Below are positions 41,812 through 52,836 of a stretch of DNA of 64,000 bases, one piece after another (the first letter of the stretch is position 1; the number at the start of each line of letters is the position of its first letter). The notes below the pieces were generated by a model. The model was given only the letters and a program-made list of their open reading frames with translations, made no database searches and had not been told where the DNA came from. Location of the stretch: positions 992,001-1,056,000 of the forward strand of contig JADJNZ010000001.1 of NCBI GenBank assembly GCA_016714015.1, in the 5' to 3' direction. The DNA is from Gemmatimonadota bacterium (GTDB taxonomy: Bacteria > Gemmatimonadota > Gemmatimonadetes > Gemmatimonadales > Gemmatimonadaceae). Position numbers and translations under genes: made by a program.

Positions 41812-43017
41812 ATGCGGTTCACCGTCCCCGACCCGTCCGAAGCGCTGCTGCGCGAGATCCGCGTCTCGCAGGCGGTGGCGCGCGTGCGCCAGTTGCCGAC
41901 GGTCTTCGCGGCGAACCCGTTGCTGGCGACGTTCATCGCCGTGATCTACTGGGAGGAGGTGTTCCGCACGGTGCTCGTGGCGTTCGTCGCGCTGCAGTTC
42001 ATGCTGTGGACGCCGGCGATCCTCAGCTGGCGACGCCTGCGGCACAAGGCGCGGCCGACGCGGGTGAGCATCGGGAACGAGTGGCGCGCGACCGTCTTCT
42101 CGGGCGCGGCGGGGGTGCTCTGGGCGGTCGCGGCGTTCGTGCTCTTCCCCGCCGGCGGGAGCGAGGAGCGTGCCACGCTCGTGATGATCATGTCCGGCCT
42201 CTGCGCCGGCTCCGTCTCGTTCTTCTCGTCGTCGCCCTACGCATCGATGGCGTTCTGGCTCCCGTTCATGCTCACGCTGCTGGGGCAGGCGCTGACGTTC
42301 ATGGGGGCGTCACCGGTGCTCCCGGCGGCGATCGCGGTCTTCACCGCCTGCGCCTTCTGGTTCACCCGGACGAGCTGGGACCAGTTCGTCGAGAACGTGC
42401 GCGTGCTCGTGGAGCGCGACCGGCTGCTGCAGGAGGCGAAGGCGAGCGGGGTCCAGCTCGAGCTCATGCTCTCCCGGATGAGCGACCTGGCGATGGTGGA
42501 CGAGCTGACCGGACTGAAGAACCGCCGCTCGTTCTTCGAGGACATCGAGCCGGTGATCGCCGGCAGCCGACGCCGCGGGAAGCCGGTGGCGATCGCGCTG
42601 CTGGATCTCGATCACTTCAAGGACGTGAACGACACGCATGGGCACGCGATCGGCGACGACGTGCTGCGGGCGGTGGCCAAGCGGATCGAGGAGACGCTGC
42701 GCCAGGAGCAGATCGTGGGGCGCATCGGCGGCGAGGAGTTCGTGGTGCTGCTCCCCGACACGAGTCCGCAGCAGGCGCTGGTGGCGATCGAGCGCGTGCG
42801 GAAGGCGGTGGGCGAGACCTCCATCCCGGTGAGCAACGATCTGGAAGTCTGGATGACCGTGAGCGGCGGGATCGCGCCGCTGGCGGACGGAATGACGGTC
42901 CCGGCGGCCGTGCAGCACGCCGACAAGGCGATGTACCGGGCCAAGGCCCTCGGACGGAACCGCGTCGAGGTCTACGGTGCCGTGGAGGAGCCGCTGCTTG
43001 GTGCTCCCGCGCGGTGA
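41812..43017 (+). CDS. Membrane-bound diguanylate cyclase
   Basis: A 401-residue protein with about six N-terminal membrane helices, a coiled-coil linker (LVERDRLLQEAKASGVQLELMLSRM, residues about 200-225) and a GGDEF domain. The active-site GGEEF is at residues 306-310 in GRIGGEEFVVLLPDTSPQQAL, and LDLDHFKDVNDTHGHAIGDDVL is the nucleotide-binding region. The RxxD inhibitory site five residues before GGEEF is absent (RQEQ there), so product inhibition is probably missing. ATG 41812 was preferred because the upstream frame lacks family sequence. Makes cyclic di-GMP; the stimulus is unknown. Confidence 0.92.
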   Translation: MRFTVPDPSEALLREIRVSQAVARVRQLPTVFAANPLLATFIAVIYWEEVFRTVLVAFVALQFMLWTPAILSWRRLRHKARPTRVSIGNEWRATVFSGAAGVLWAVAAFVLFPAGGSEERATLVMIMSGLCAGSVSFFSSSPYASMAFWLPFMLTLLGQALTFMGASPVLPAAIAVFTACAFWFTRTSWDQFVENVRVLVERDRLLQEAKASGVQLELMLSRMSDLAMVDELTGLKNRRSFFEDIEPVIAGSRRRGKPVAIALLDLDHFKDVNDTHGHAIGDDVLRAVAKRIEETLRQEQIVGRIGGEEFVVLLPDTSPQQALVAIERVRKAVGETSIPVSNDLEVWMTVSGGIAPLADGMTVPAAVQHADKAMYRAKALGRNRVEVYGAVEEPLLGAPAR

Positions 43018-43168
43018 AATGACATAAGTCGTTGAATGTCATGCGGATAGACTCCACATGACATCGTTTGTTCCGCGAAGGATCGCCGCTGGTCCCCGTG
43101 ATCCTGCCCGCCGTGCCGCGCCCAGGGATCGCCGCGGCTTCGCACCTTTTCCAACCCTGCTGCGTTCT

Positions 43169-43204
43169 TTGAACTCGGCGTCAAATCCGACTAGATTGCT
43201 AGTC
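43169..43204 (+). promoter_or_regulatory. sufB promoter overlapped by a 16-bp palindrome
   Basis: TTGAAC (43169-43174), a 17-bp spacer and TAGATT (43192-43197) form a sigma-70-type promoter. GACTAG-ATTG-CTAGTC (43189-43204), a perfect 6-bp-arm palindrome, covers the -10. The start codon of sufB is 33 bp downstream of it, a good place for repression. Rrf2/IscR-type sites share GACTA...TAGTC half-sites, but the usual spacing is 3 bp shorter, so the identity of the regulator is open; no Rrf2 gene is in the window. Confidence 0.6.
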
Positions 43205-43236
43205 TATCTCGCCCGACCCCTGAACCCGCTGCACCC

Positions 43237-44670
<1,434 letters not shown>

Positions 44671-44673
44671 CGC

Positions 44674-44788
44674 TGGGATAAAGGCTGAAGGATGAAGGAT
44701 GAAAGTGAACGACATCCTTCTCCCCGCCGCATCGCGCACCACCCCCGCATCGACGTTGCATTCAACTTTCATCATTCAGCCTTCATCC
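44674..44788. repeat. Interspersed GAAGGATGAAGG inverted-repeat element, copy 5 (within the suf operon)
   Basis: Left arm 44674-44709 (GGATAAAGGCTGAAGGATGAAGG...) pairs with right arm 44761-44788 (complement CATCATTCAGCCTTCATCC). Unlike copies 1-4, no strong inner hairpin is found; the 50-bp interior is CCCCGCCGCATCGC-type sequence. It separates sufB from sufC (127 bp) without ending the operon. Loss of the inner hairpin would fit selection against termination here. Confidence 0.8.
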
Positions 44789-44796
44789 GCAGTCAT

Positions 44797-45549
<753 letters not shown>

Positions 45550-45551
45550 CC

Positions 45552-46865
45552 GTGACCGTCCCGACGTACGCCGACCAGTTCGCCGCCGCCGCGACGAACG
45601 GCGGGGGCGAGGGGCCGTCGTGGCTCCCCGCGCTGCGCCAGAAGGCCTTCGAGCGCTTCGCCGCGCTCGGCTTCCCCACCACGCGGGACGAGGACTGGCA
45701 CTTCACCTCGGTCACGCCGATCGCCGAGCGCACCTTCAAGGCGATCAAGCCCGCGCCGACCACGCTCTCCCTCTCGGACCTCGAGCCCTGGCTCGTGGAC
45801 GCCGAGTGGCATCGCCTCGTCTTCGTGAACGGCCGCCTCGAGCCGCAGCTCTCCAACTTCTCGGGCCTCCCCGCCGAGGTGCAGGTGAGCCCGCTCTCCG
45901 AGGCGCTGCGCGAGGAGCCGGCCTGGGTCGAGTCGCATCTCGGCTCGCTCGCCGGCTTCGACCGCGCGGCCTTCACGGCCCTCAACACCGCGTTCATGCA
46001 GGACGGTGTCGTCGTCCGCGTGCCCAAGGGTGAGGTCGTCGAGGTCCCGCTCCACATCCTGCACATCACCGACGCGCAGGCGGAGGGGGGGGCGATCCAT
46101 CCGCGCCTCCTCGTCGTCGCCGAGCCGCTCGCGCAGCTCACGGTCATCGAGAGCTACGCCGCGATCGGCACGCCGGCCTACCTCGTCAACGCGGTCGCCG
46201 AGGTCTCGGTGGGCAACGGGGCGCGCGTGGACCACTACAAGATCCAGCGCGAGAGCATCGACGCCTTCCACGTGGGCACGGTGCAGGTGACGCAGGGCCG
46301 CGATTCGATCTACCACTCGTTCTCGTTCGCGGCGGGCGCGGCCCTCTCGCGCACGAACATCTACACCAAGCTCGCCGGCACCGGCGGCGAGGCGCGCCTC
46401 AACGGGCTCTACGTCCTCGACGGTCCGCAGCACGCCGACCACCAGACCTTCGTCGAGCACCTCGCCGAGGCCTGCGCGTCGCGCGAGCTCTACAAGGGCA
46501 TCCTCGACGGCGAGTCGCACGGCGTCTTCAACGGCAAGGTCTACGTCGACCCCATCGCGCAGAAGACCGACGGCAAGCAGACCAACAAGGCGCTCCTGCT
46601 CTCCGAGAAGGCGCGCGTGGACACCAAGCCGCAGCTCGAGATCTTCGCCGACGACGTGAAGTGCACGCACGGCGCGACGATCGGGCGGCTGGACGAGCTC
46701 GCGCTCTTCTACCTGAAGAGCCGCGCGATCGGCGCCGAGAGCGCCCGCGCGCTCCTCACCTACGCCTTCGCGGCGGAGGTGCTGGAGACGATCGAGATCG
46801 ACGCGCTCCGCGTCGCGCTCGAGCGCGATCTCTTCGAGCGCTTCACGCAGCTCAGGCTGGAGTAG
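45552..46865 (+). CDS. sufD: Fe-S cluster assembly protein SufD
   Basis: A 437-residue SufB paralogue. It begins with GTG 45552 and has the N-terminal helical region (LRQKAFERFAALGFPTTRDEDWHFTSVTPI, the SufD RxEDW-like motif), then the beta-helix, with DDVKCTHGATIGRLDELALFYLKSRAIG near the C-terminus (KCxHG motif) and ARALLTYAFAAEVLETI. This order is diagnostic of SufD. Spacing to sufC is 2 bp and to sufU 9 bp. Confidence 0.96.
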   Translation: MTVPTYADQFAAAATNGGGEGPSWLPALRQKAFERFAALGFPTTRDEDWHFTSVTPIAERTFKAIKPAPTTLSLSDLEPWLVDAEWHRLVFVNGRLEPQLSNFSGLPAEVQVSPLSEALREEPAWVESHLGSLAGFDRAAFTALNTAFMQDGVVVRVPKGEVVEVPLHILHITDAQAEGGAIHPRLLVVAEPLAQLTVIESYAAIGTPAYLVNAVAEVSVGNGARVDHYKIQRESIDAFHVGTVQVTQGRDSIYHSFSFAAGAALSRTNIYTKLAGTGGEARLNGLYVLDGPQHADHQTFVEHLAEACASRELYKGILDGESHGVFNGKVYVDPIAQKTDGKQTNKALLLSEKARVDTKPQLEIFADDVKCTHGATIGRLDELALFYLKSRAIGAESARALLTYAFAAEVLETIEIDALRVALERDLFERFTQLRLE

Positions 46866-46874
46866 ATTCCCCTC

Positions 46875-47354
46875 GTGGCCGACGACGCTGCCCTCGACGC
46901 CCTGTACCAGGAGATCATCCTGGACCACTACCGGCGCCCGCGGAACTTCCGCGAGCTGCCGAACGCGTCGTGCACCGCCGACGGCAAGAACCCCAACTGC
47001 GGCGACGCGCTCACCGTCTGGCTCAAGTTCGACGGCGACACGGTGACCGACGTGACCTTCCAGGGCGTCGGCTGCGCCATCTCCAAGGCGTCGGCATCGC
47101 TCATGACGCAGGCGATCAAGGGGCGCACGCGGGCGCAGGCGGCCGAGGTCTTCGACACGGTGCACCGCCTCGTGACCGGCAACGAGAACGACCCGACGGT
47201 CATCAAGGAACTCGGCCAGCTCCGCGCGCTCGGCGGGGTCTCCAAGTTCCCCATGCGCGTGAAGTGCGCGTCGCTCGCCTGGCACGCGCTCAAGTCGGCG
47301 ATGGACGGGCACGAGCCGCTCGTCGCCGTGCACACCGGCGACCCCACGACGTGA
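46875..47354 (+). CDS. sufU: Fe-S assembly sulfurtransferase/scaffold SufU
   Basis: A 159-residue IscU-fold protein starting at GTG 46875. Conserved cysteines are Cys42 (NPNCGD with Asp44), Cys67 (GVGCAIS) and Cys131 (VKCASLAW), which bind Zn and take sulfur from SufS. The SufU-type insertion between Cys67 and Cys131 (NENDPTVIKELGQLRALGGV) distinguishes it from IscU. Fits the sufBCDUS arrangement of SUF systems that lack SufE. It overlaps the Rieske gene by 4 bp (GTGA). Confidence 0.96.
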   Translation: MADDAALDALYQEIILDHYRRPRNFRELPNASCTADGKNPNCGDALTVWLKFDGDTVTDVTFQGVGCAISKASASLMTQAIKGRTRAQAAEVFDTVHRLVTGNENDPTVIKELGQLRALGGVSKFPMRVKCASLAWHALKSAMDGHEPLVAVHTGDPTT

Positions 47355-47704
47355 CCGCGCCCGGGACGCCCGCCGCCGGCGAGGCCTTCGTCCCGGTCAC
47401 CGGCGCCACGGCGGCCGACGTCGCCGAGGGGCAGGTGGTGCAGGCGAAGCACGCCAACGGCACCGCGCTCTGCGTCGGGCGGCACCAGGGCGCCCTCTTC
47501 GCGGTGAAGGACAGCTGCCCGCACGCCGAGTTCCCGCTCAGCGAAGGCTCGCTCTACGCCAACGGCGAACTCGAGTGCTGCTGGCACGGCGCGCGCTTCG
47601 ACTGCCGGAGCGGCAAGGTGCTCCGCGGGCCGGCGGAGGAGGACCTCGTGCGGTTCGAGGTCGAGGAGCGCGACGGCGGCATCTGGGTGCGGCGCGCGCG
47701 ATGA
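47351..47704 (+). CDS. Rieske-type [2Fe-2S] ferredoxin inside the suf operon
   Basis: A 117-residue small Rieske protein. Cluster ligands: CPHAEFPLSEG (C-x-H) and CCWHGARFDCRSG (C-x2-H) separated by about 15 residues. A further Cys in RFDC is present in many such proteins. No signal peptide, so cytosolic. GTG 47351 overlaps the sufU stop. Such nitrite-reductase NirD-like ferredoxins sit between sufU and sufS in some genomes; an electron-donor role for cluster assembly is inferred from position. Confidence 0.92.
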   Translation: MTAPGTPAAGEAFVPVTGATAADVAEGQVVQAKHANGTALCVGRHQGALFAVKDSCPHAEFPLSEGSLYANGELECCWHGARFDCRSGKVLRGPAEEDLVRFEVEERDGGIWVRRAR

Positions 47705-47738
47705 CCAGCGTCGGCCGGCCTCCCCACAGGAGCGTACG

Positions 47739-49034
47739 ATGAGCACGCACGGACTCGCCCACGGATCGCCGGTCGTCGGCCCGCTCGCCCCGCGCGCGGA
47801 CTTCCCGCTGCTCGCCGCGCAGCCGGGGCTCGTGTATCTCGACTCGGCCGCCACGTCGCAGAAGCCGCGCGCGGTGCTCGACGCGATCACCGCGTACTAC
47901 ACCACGTCGAACGCGAACCCCCACCGCGGCGCCTACGCGCTCGCGGCGACGGCGACGCAGGCGTATCACGACGCCCGCGCGCGGATCGCGCGCTTCCTCG
48001 GCGTCGCCGATGCCGACACGCTGCTCTTCACGCGCGGCACCACCGAGTCGATGAACCTCGTCGCGACGGCGTGGGGCCGCGCGAACGTGAAGGCCGGCGA
48101 CAACCTGGTCGTCACGCGGATGGAGCACCACGCGAACTTCGTCCCCTGGCAGCAGCTCGCGAGCGCGGTGGGCGCCGAGTTCCGGGTCTGCGAACTCGAC
48201 GCCGCCGGCGGCGTGGACCTCACGATGCTCGCGCGGCTGGTCGATGCGCGGACCAAGGTCGTCGCCTTCGGGCAGGTGTCGAACGCGCTCGGCACGATCA
48301 ATCCGGTGGCGGAGATCGTGCGCATCGCGCGGGAACGGAGCGCGGGTGGTGCGCCGCTCGCGAAGGGCGCGCCCTCGGGTGCGCTCCTGGTGTGCGACGG
48401 CGCGCAGGCGGTGCCGCATCTCCGCGTGCAGGTCGATGCGCTCGGCGTGGACGCCTACGCGTTCAGCGGGCACAAGATGGGCGGCCCCATGGGGAGCGGC
48501 GGGCTGGTGATGCGTCGCGCAGTGCTCGAGGCGATGCCGCCCTATCACTTCGGCGGCGACATGATCGAGTGGGTGCACGACGATCACACCACCTGGAACG
48601 TGGTGCCGCACAAGTTCGAGGCGGGGACGCCGAACGTCGAGGCCGCCGTGGGACTCGCGGCGGCGTGCGACTACCTCGAGGCGCTCGGCATGGACGCGGT
48701 GCGGTCGCATGAGGTCGCGCTCACGGCGCTCGCGATGGCCGCGCTCGCCGCGATCCCCGGGGTGACGGTGCATGGGACGCCGACGGCCGAGGGACGGAGC
48801 GGGGTCGTGAGCTTCAGCGTGGCGGATGCGCACCCGCACGACATCTCGACGACGCTCGACGTCGAGGGGGTCTGCGTCCGCGCCGGGCACCATTGCGCCC
48901 AACCGCTGATGCGGGCGCTCGGGGTGCACTCGACGGTGCGGGCGAGCTTCTGGGTGTATTCGACGGCCGACGATGTGGCGCGGCTCGTGAGCGCGGTGCG
49001 GTTGGCACAGGCGCGGTTCGCGGTGGCCGGATAG
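47739..49034 (+). CDS. sufS: Cysteine desulfurase SufS
   Basis: A 431-residue PLP enzyme that takes sulfur from cysteine for SUF assembly. The PLP lysine is Lys246 in SGHKMGG, the catalytic Cys386 is in RAGHHCAQP, and PLP-binding motifs FTRGTTESMNLVA, MEHHANFVPW and CDGAQAVPH are visible. It has the type II (SufS) features with a short active-site loop. A 34-bp gap follows the Rieske gene, with no terminator. Last gene of the operon; the GGT gene starts 49 bp later. Confidence 0.97.
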   Translation: MSTHGLAHGSPVVGPLAPRADFPLLAAQPGLVYLDSAATSQKPRAVLDAITAYYTTSNANPHRGAYALAATATQAYHDARARIARFLGVADADTLLFTRGTTESMNLVATAWGRANVKAGDNLVVTRMEHHANFVPWQQLASAVGAEFRVCELDAAGGVDLTMLARLVDARTKVVAFGQVSNALGTINPVAEIVRIARERSAGGAPLAKGAPSGALLVCDGAQAVPHLRVQVDALGVDAYAFSGHKMGGPMGSGGLVMRRAVLEAMPPYHFGGDMIEWVHDDHTTWNVVPHKFEAGTPNVEAAVGLAAACDYLEALGMDAVRSHEVALTALAMAALAAIPGVTVHGTPTAEGRSGVVSFSVADAHPHDISTTLDVEGVCVRAGHHCAQPLMRALGVHSTVRASFWVYSTADDVARLVSAVRLAQARFAVAG

Positions 49035-49083
49035 GGCGTCGCGGATGCATCTTCCCGGTGCCCCCTCACCCTCCGGGAACCAG

Positions 49084-50964
49084 ATGCGTCCGCTCTTCCG
49101 TCGCGCGCTGTCGCTGGGTTGGTCCATCGCCGTCCTCGCGCTGCCCCTGGCCGCCCAGGTCCGCACCGAGAAGCCCCCGCTCCACGGCAAGCACTGGGTC
49201 GCCGTCACCGGCAAGCCCCTCGGCGCCACCGCCGGCGCGATGATCTTCCAGCGCGGCGGCAACGCCGTCGATGCCGCCGTCGGCATGCTCGCCGCGGTCT
49301 GCACCATGTGGGACACGCTCTCCTGCGGCGGCGAGACGCAGGCGCTCATCTATCACCCCGGCCTCAAGAAGGTCATCGGCATCAACGCCCTCGGCGTCGC
49401 GCCCACGGGGGCGACGGCGGAGTTCTATCGCAGCCGCGGGATGAACAACCCGCCCGAGTTCGGGCCGCTCGCGGCGGTGACGCCCGGGACGCCGGGCGGG
49501 ATGCTGGTGATGCTCGCCGAGTACGGGACGCTCTCGCTGGAGCAGGTGCTCGCGCCGGCGCTGCAGATGGCGGAGGAGGGGTATCCCATCGAGGCGCAGC
49601 TCGCGAACACCATCAACGCGAACGCGGCGAAGCTCAAGGAATGGAAGTACTCGCCCGCCGTCTTCCTCCCGCACCGCGGCGAGGCGCGCGAGGCGCCGGT
49701 GGCGGGCGAGATCTTCGTGCAACGCGATCTCGCGGCCACCTTCCGCAAGCTGATCGAGGCCGAGCGCACCGCGCTCCGGGCGAAGAAGTCACGGAAGGAC
49801 GCGATCATGGCCGCCTACGACCGCTTCTACAAGGGCGACATCGCGCAGGAGATCGTGCGGGCGGTGCGCGAGGAGGGCGGGCTCTTCACCATGGAGGACC
49901 TCGCCAACTACCGCGTGCACATCGAGGAGCCGGTCTCCACGACCTATCGCGGCACGACCGTCTACAAGCTCCCCTTCTGGCAGCAGGGGCCGGTGATGCT
50001 GCAGGCACTCAACATCCTCGAGCATGCCGACCTCAAGGGGATGGGCTACAACAGCGCGCAGTACATCCACACGATCTACCAGGCGATGAACCTCGCCTAC
50101 GCCGACCGCGACTTCTACTACGGCGACCCGTACTTCGCCCCCGAGGAGCCAACGGCGGGACTGCTCAGCAAGTCGTACGCGAAGCTGCGCTGGGAGGAGA
50201 TGAGCCAGGACCGCAACAACGCGGCGGTGCGGCCGGGCGATCCGTATCCGTTCCAGAACGGCACCAACCCGTTCACGCAGCTGCTCGCGCAGTGGTCCAC
50301 CAACGGCCCGCGCACCGACACCACCCGCCGCGCGCGGGTGCCGGAGCCGCCGGATGACGCGGCCTTCTACGAGGCCTTCACGCGCGGCACCACGAGCATC
50401 CAGGCCGCCGACAAGAACGGCTGGATGGTGTCGATCACGCCGAGCGGCGGGTGGGTGCCGGCGGTGATCGCCGGGAACACCGGCATCGGACTCTCGCAGC
50501 GCGCGCAGTCGTTCGTCACGCTCGCCGAGGACGGCCCGTTCAACGTGATCGAACCGGGGAAGCGTCCGCGCGTGACGCTCACGCCCACGCTCGCGCTCCG
50601 CGACGGCGAGCCGTGGATGGCCTTCTCGGTTCAGGGCGGCGACACGCAGGACCAGGACCTGCTGCAGTTCTTCCTCGCGATGGTCGAGTTCAACCAGACC
50701 ATCCAGCAGGCGGCGGAGCACCCCGGGTTCCACTCGTACCAGATGCGCTCGAGCTTCGGCGCGCACGAGGCGCGGCCGGGGCGCATCCAGCTGAACGAGC
50801 GGATCCCCGACTGGGTGCGCGCCGACCTCGGCCGCCGCGGGTACGCGATGGAGTTCGCGCGCAACACCTCGGGGCCGATCACCGCGATCATGTGGGACCG
50901 CCGCAATCGCTCCTTCTGGGGTGCGGCGAGCAACTTCGGCGAGGACTACGGGATCGCGTGGTGA
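49084..50964 (+). CDS. ggt: Exported gamma-glutamyltransferase-family hydrolase
   Basis: A 626-residue Ntn-hydrolase precursor. ATG 49084 (MRPLFRRALSLGWSIAVLAL, then PLAAQ) begins the signal peptide; an ATG 13 codons upstream is less likely. The large-subunit part contains RGGNAVDAAVGMLAAVCTMWDTLSCGGETQALIY. Autoprocessing occurs before the nucleophile Thr436 in TRGTTSIQAADKNGWMVSITPSGG. The later AFSVQGGDTQDQDLLQFFLAMVEF is the conserved small-subunit GG region. Likely hydrolyses gamma-glutamyl bonds in the periplasm. The glycosyltransferase gene overlaps its stop by 4 bp. Confidence 0.93.
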   Translation: MRPLFRRALSLGWSIAVLALPLAAQVRTEKPPLHGKHWVAVTGKPLGATAGAMIFQRGGNAVDAAVGMLAAVCTMWDTLSCGGETQALIYHPGLKKVIGINALGVAPTGATAEFYRSRGMNNPPEFGPLAAVTPGTPGGMLVMLAEYGTLSLEQVLAPALQMAEEGYPIEAQLANTINANAAKLKEWKYSPAVFLPHRGEAREAPVAGEIFVQRDLAATFRKLIEAERTALRAKKSRKDAIMAAYDRFYKGDIAQEIVRAVREEGGLFTMEDLANYRVHIEEPVSTTYRGTTVYKLPFWQQGPVMLQALNILEHADLKGMGYNSAQYIHTIYQAMNLAYADRDFYYGDPYFAPEEPTAGLLSKSYAKLRWEEMSQDRNNAAVRPGDPYPFQNGTNPFTQLLAQWSTNGPRTDTTRRARVPEPPDDAAFYEAFTRGTTSIQAADKNGWMVSITPSGGWVPAVIAGNTGIGLSQRAQSFVTLAEDGPFNVIEPGKRPRVTLTPTLALRDGEPWMAFSVQGGDTQDQDLLQFFLAMVEFNQTIQQAAEHPGFHSYQMRSSFGAHEARPGRIQLNERIPDWVRADLGRRGYAMEFARNTSGPITAIMWDRRNRSFWGAASNFGEDYGIAW

Positions 50965-51944
50965 GCCACCTCACGCCCACCGGCACCGCCGGCCGCACGC
51001 TCGTCATCCAGATCCCCTGCCACAACGAGGAGGAGGTGCTGCCGCGCGTGCTCGCCGACCTCCCCACGAGCATCCCGGGGGTCGCGCGGATCATCACGCT
51101 CGTCATCGACGACGGGAGCACCGACCGCACGGTGGAGATCGCGCGCGCGCATGGCGCGGAGGTGGTGCGACTCCCGGTGAACCGCGGCCTCGCGCGCGCC
51201 TTCCTCACCGGACTCGACCGCGCCGTGCAGCTCGGTGCCGACGTGGTGGTGAACACCGACGGCGACCATCAGTATCGCGGCGAGGACATCGCGAAGCTCG
51301 TCGCGCCGGTGCTCGACGGCCGTGCCGACCTGGTGGTGGGGACGCGTCCTGTGGCCGAGATCGCGAGCTTCTCGCCGGTGAAGAAGCTGCTGCAGAAGCT
51401 CGGCAGCTGGGCGACGCGTGTGGCGAGCGGGACGACGGTGGAGGATGCGCCGAGCGGCTTCCGCGCGATGAACCGCGAGGCGGCGATGCGGCTGCACGTG
51501 TTCAACCGCTACACCTACACGGTGGAGACGATCATCCAGGCGGGGCGGAAGGGGATGCGCGTGCTCTCGGTGCCGGTGGGCGTGAACGCGGTCACGCGGC
51601 CGTCGCGGCTGGTGAAGGGCTCGGGGTCGTACGTGATGCGGCAGCTGAACGTGATGGTGCGCGTCTTCATGACGTACAAGCCGTTCCGCTTCTTCGCCGT
51701 CCCCGGCGTGGTGAGCGGCGCGCTCGGCGCGACGCTGCTGGCGCGGTTCCTCTGGTTCTACGTGACCGACGGCGGGCGCGGGCACGTGCAGTCGGTGATC
51801 ATCGGCGCGCTGCTCGCCGGGGCGGGGCTGTTCCTCGTGGTGATCGGGCTGCTGGCGGACCTGATCGCGGTGAACCGGCAACTGCTCGAGGACGTCGAGT
51901 GGCGGGTGCGGCGGATGGAGGATCGGGGGCGGGGGAACGGCTAA
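50961..51944 (+). CDS. Glycosyltransferase family 2, DPM1/DPG synthase-like, with membrane anchor
   Basis: A 327-residue inner-membrane GT-A protein. The nucleotide-sugar site is visible: VIQIPCHNEEEVLPRVLADLP, VIDDGSTDRT, PVNRGLARAFLTGLDRAVQLGADVVVNTDGDHQY (DxD-like DGD). Two C-terminal helices (FFAVPGVVSGALGATLLARFLWFYV; VIIGALLAGAGLFLVVIGLLADLIAVN) anchor it, as in GtrB/dolichol- or polyprenyl-phosphate transferases. GTG 50961 overlaps the GGT stop. Acts on a polyprenyl or surface glycan acceptor, unspecified. Confidence 0.93.
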   Translation: MSHLTPTGTAGRTLVIQIPCHNEEEVLPRVLADLPTSIPGVARIITLVIDDGSTDRTVEIARAHGAEVVRLPVNRGLARAFLTGLDRAVQLGADVVVNTDGDHQYRGEDIAKLVAPVLDGRADLVVGTRPVAEIASFSPVKKLLQKLGSWATRVASGTTVEDAPSGFRAMNREAAMRLHVFNRYTYTVETIIQAGRKGMRVLSVPVGVNAVTRPSRLVKGSGSYVMRQLNVMVRVFMTYKPFRFFAVPGVVSGALGATLLARFLWFYVTDGGRGHVQSVIIGALLAGAGLFLVVIGLLADLIAVNRQLLEDVEWRVRRMEDRGRGNG

Positions 51945-51963
51945 GCCCCGACGCGTCGAGGCT
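51944..51963. terminator. Imperfect palindrome between convergent ends
   Basis: AGCCCCGACG at 51944-51953 meets CGTCGAGGCT at 51954-51963 (one mismatch). The 18-bp gap between the glycosyltransferase stop and the next gene's stop is filled by this palindrome. A weak bidirectional terminator candidate. Confidence 0.4.
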
Positions 51964-52379
51964 CAGCCTTCCGCGTGCCAGTCGAGGGCGCGGCGCGTCG
52001 CGCCGATCGCGATCACGCCGAGGAGCGCGACCGCGGCGAGATCGAAGAAGGCGCCGAGCAGCACCGGCATCTCCGCACGGACGATGCCGCTCGCGGCGAT
52101 GTCGAGACCGTACGCGACGAGGAGCACCCAGGCGATGATCGCGACCACGAGGAACGTGCCCCGGTACCGGAGCAACGGCAGCTCGGGGGCGTAGCGACCG
52201 AGCAACCAGCGGGTCGATTGGACGCAGATGAGGAGCGCCATCGGGATGCCGCGGCGGAATCCAGAGGTGTCAGGGCCCCAGTCGGGTCGGGCGAGGAGGT
52301 AGTACGCAAGCGAGAGGAACCAGGCGTAGCCCAGCGTGAGGCCGATGATGCCGAGGAGGGCGCGGAGGAGTTGGCGCAC
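51963..52379 (-). CDS. Hypothetical membrane protein
   Basis: A 138-residue protein with four membrane segments: LLGIIGLTLGYAWFLSLAYYLLA, GIPMALLICVQSTRWLLG, FLVVAIIAWVLLVAYGLDIAA and MPVLLGAFFDLAAVALLGVIAIG. No family recognised. It starts 10 bp after the DUF1801 gene stop and appears to be the last gene of a minus-strand set (brnT, antitoxin, DUF1801, this). Confidence 0.7.
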   Translation of the reverse strand: MRQLLRALLGIIGLTLGYAWFLSLAYYLLARPDWGPDTSGFRRGIPMALLICVQSTRWLLGRYAPELPLLRYRGTFLVVAIIAWVLLVAYGLDIAASGIVRAEMPVLLGAFFDLAAVALLGVIAIGATRRALDWHAEG

Positions 52380-52389
52380 CGGCGTGGCG

Positions 52390-52836
52390 CTACTTCTTGG
52401 CCGACTTGAAGACGAGCACGCCCTTCCCTTCGCGCGGCAGCGGGACCTTCGCGTGCGCGACGGTCGCGGCGATGAGGGCCTTCACGTCGGAATGGGCGAG
52501 GCGACTGGCCGATTCGAGGTCGATGTATCGCGTCGCCCGACCCGATCCGCGGAGCAGTCCCTTCGGGTCGGGCAGGAGCGGACCATTGTTGAAGTAGAGC
52601 GCGACACCGGTGGTGGATGCGCGGATGGAGAGGAGGCCGTCGATCCCCCGCTCCGCCGGCGCGTAGGCGATGACGACGGCCTTGCCGTAGTCGTAGGCGA
52701 GTTCGTTCGCGGTGGGGAAGCGCTTGCGCAGGGCGGTGCGGACGGCGCGGAGCAGCGTGCGCTGCTTGGGGGGGAGCGCGGCGAGGCACTTCGCGAGCTG
52801 CGCGGCGGGCGTCGGTGTGCCGTCGTTTCGTCTCAT
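52390..52836 (-). CDS. DUF1801 / YdhG-like protein
   Basis: A 148-residue cytosolic protein resembling the YdhG/DUF1801 fold (PKQRTLLRAVRTALRKRFPTANELAYDYGKAVVIAYAPAERGIDGLLSIRAST, GVALYFNNGPLLPDPKGLLRGSGRATRYIDLES). GSGRATRYI is a typical block in this family. The precise role is unknown. Its ATG overlaps the antitoxin stop by 4 bp, which puts it in the toxin-antitoxin transcript. Confidence 0.8.
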   Translation of the reverse strand: MRRNDGTPTPAAQLAKCLAALPPKQRTLLRAVRTALRKRFPTANELAYDYGKAVVIAYAPAERGIDGLLSIRASTTGVALYFNNGPLLPDPKGLLRGSGRATRYIDLESASRLAHSDVKALIAATVAHAKVPLPREGKGVLVFKSAKK

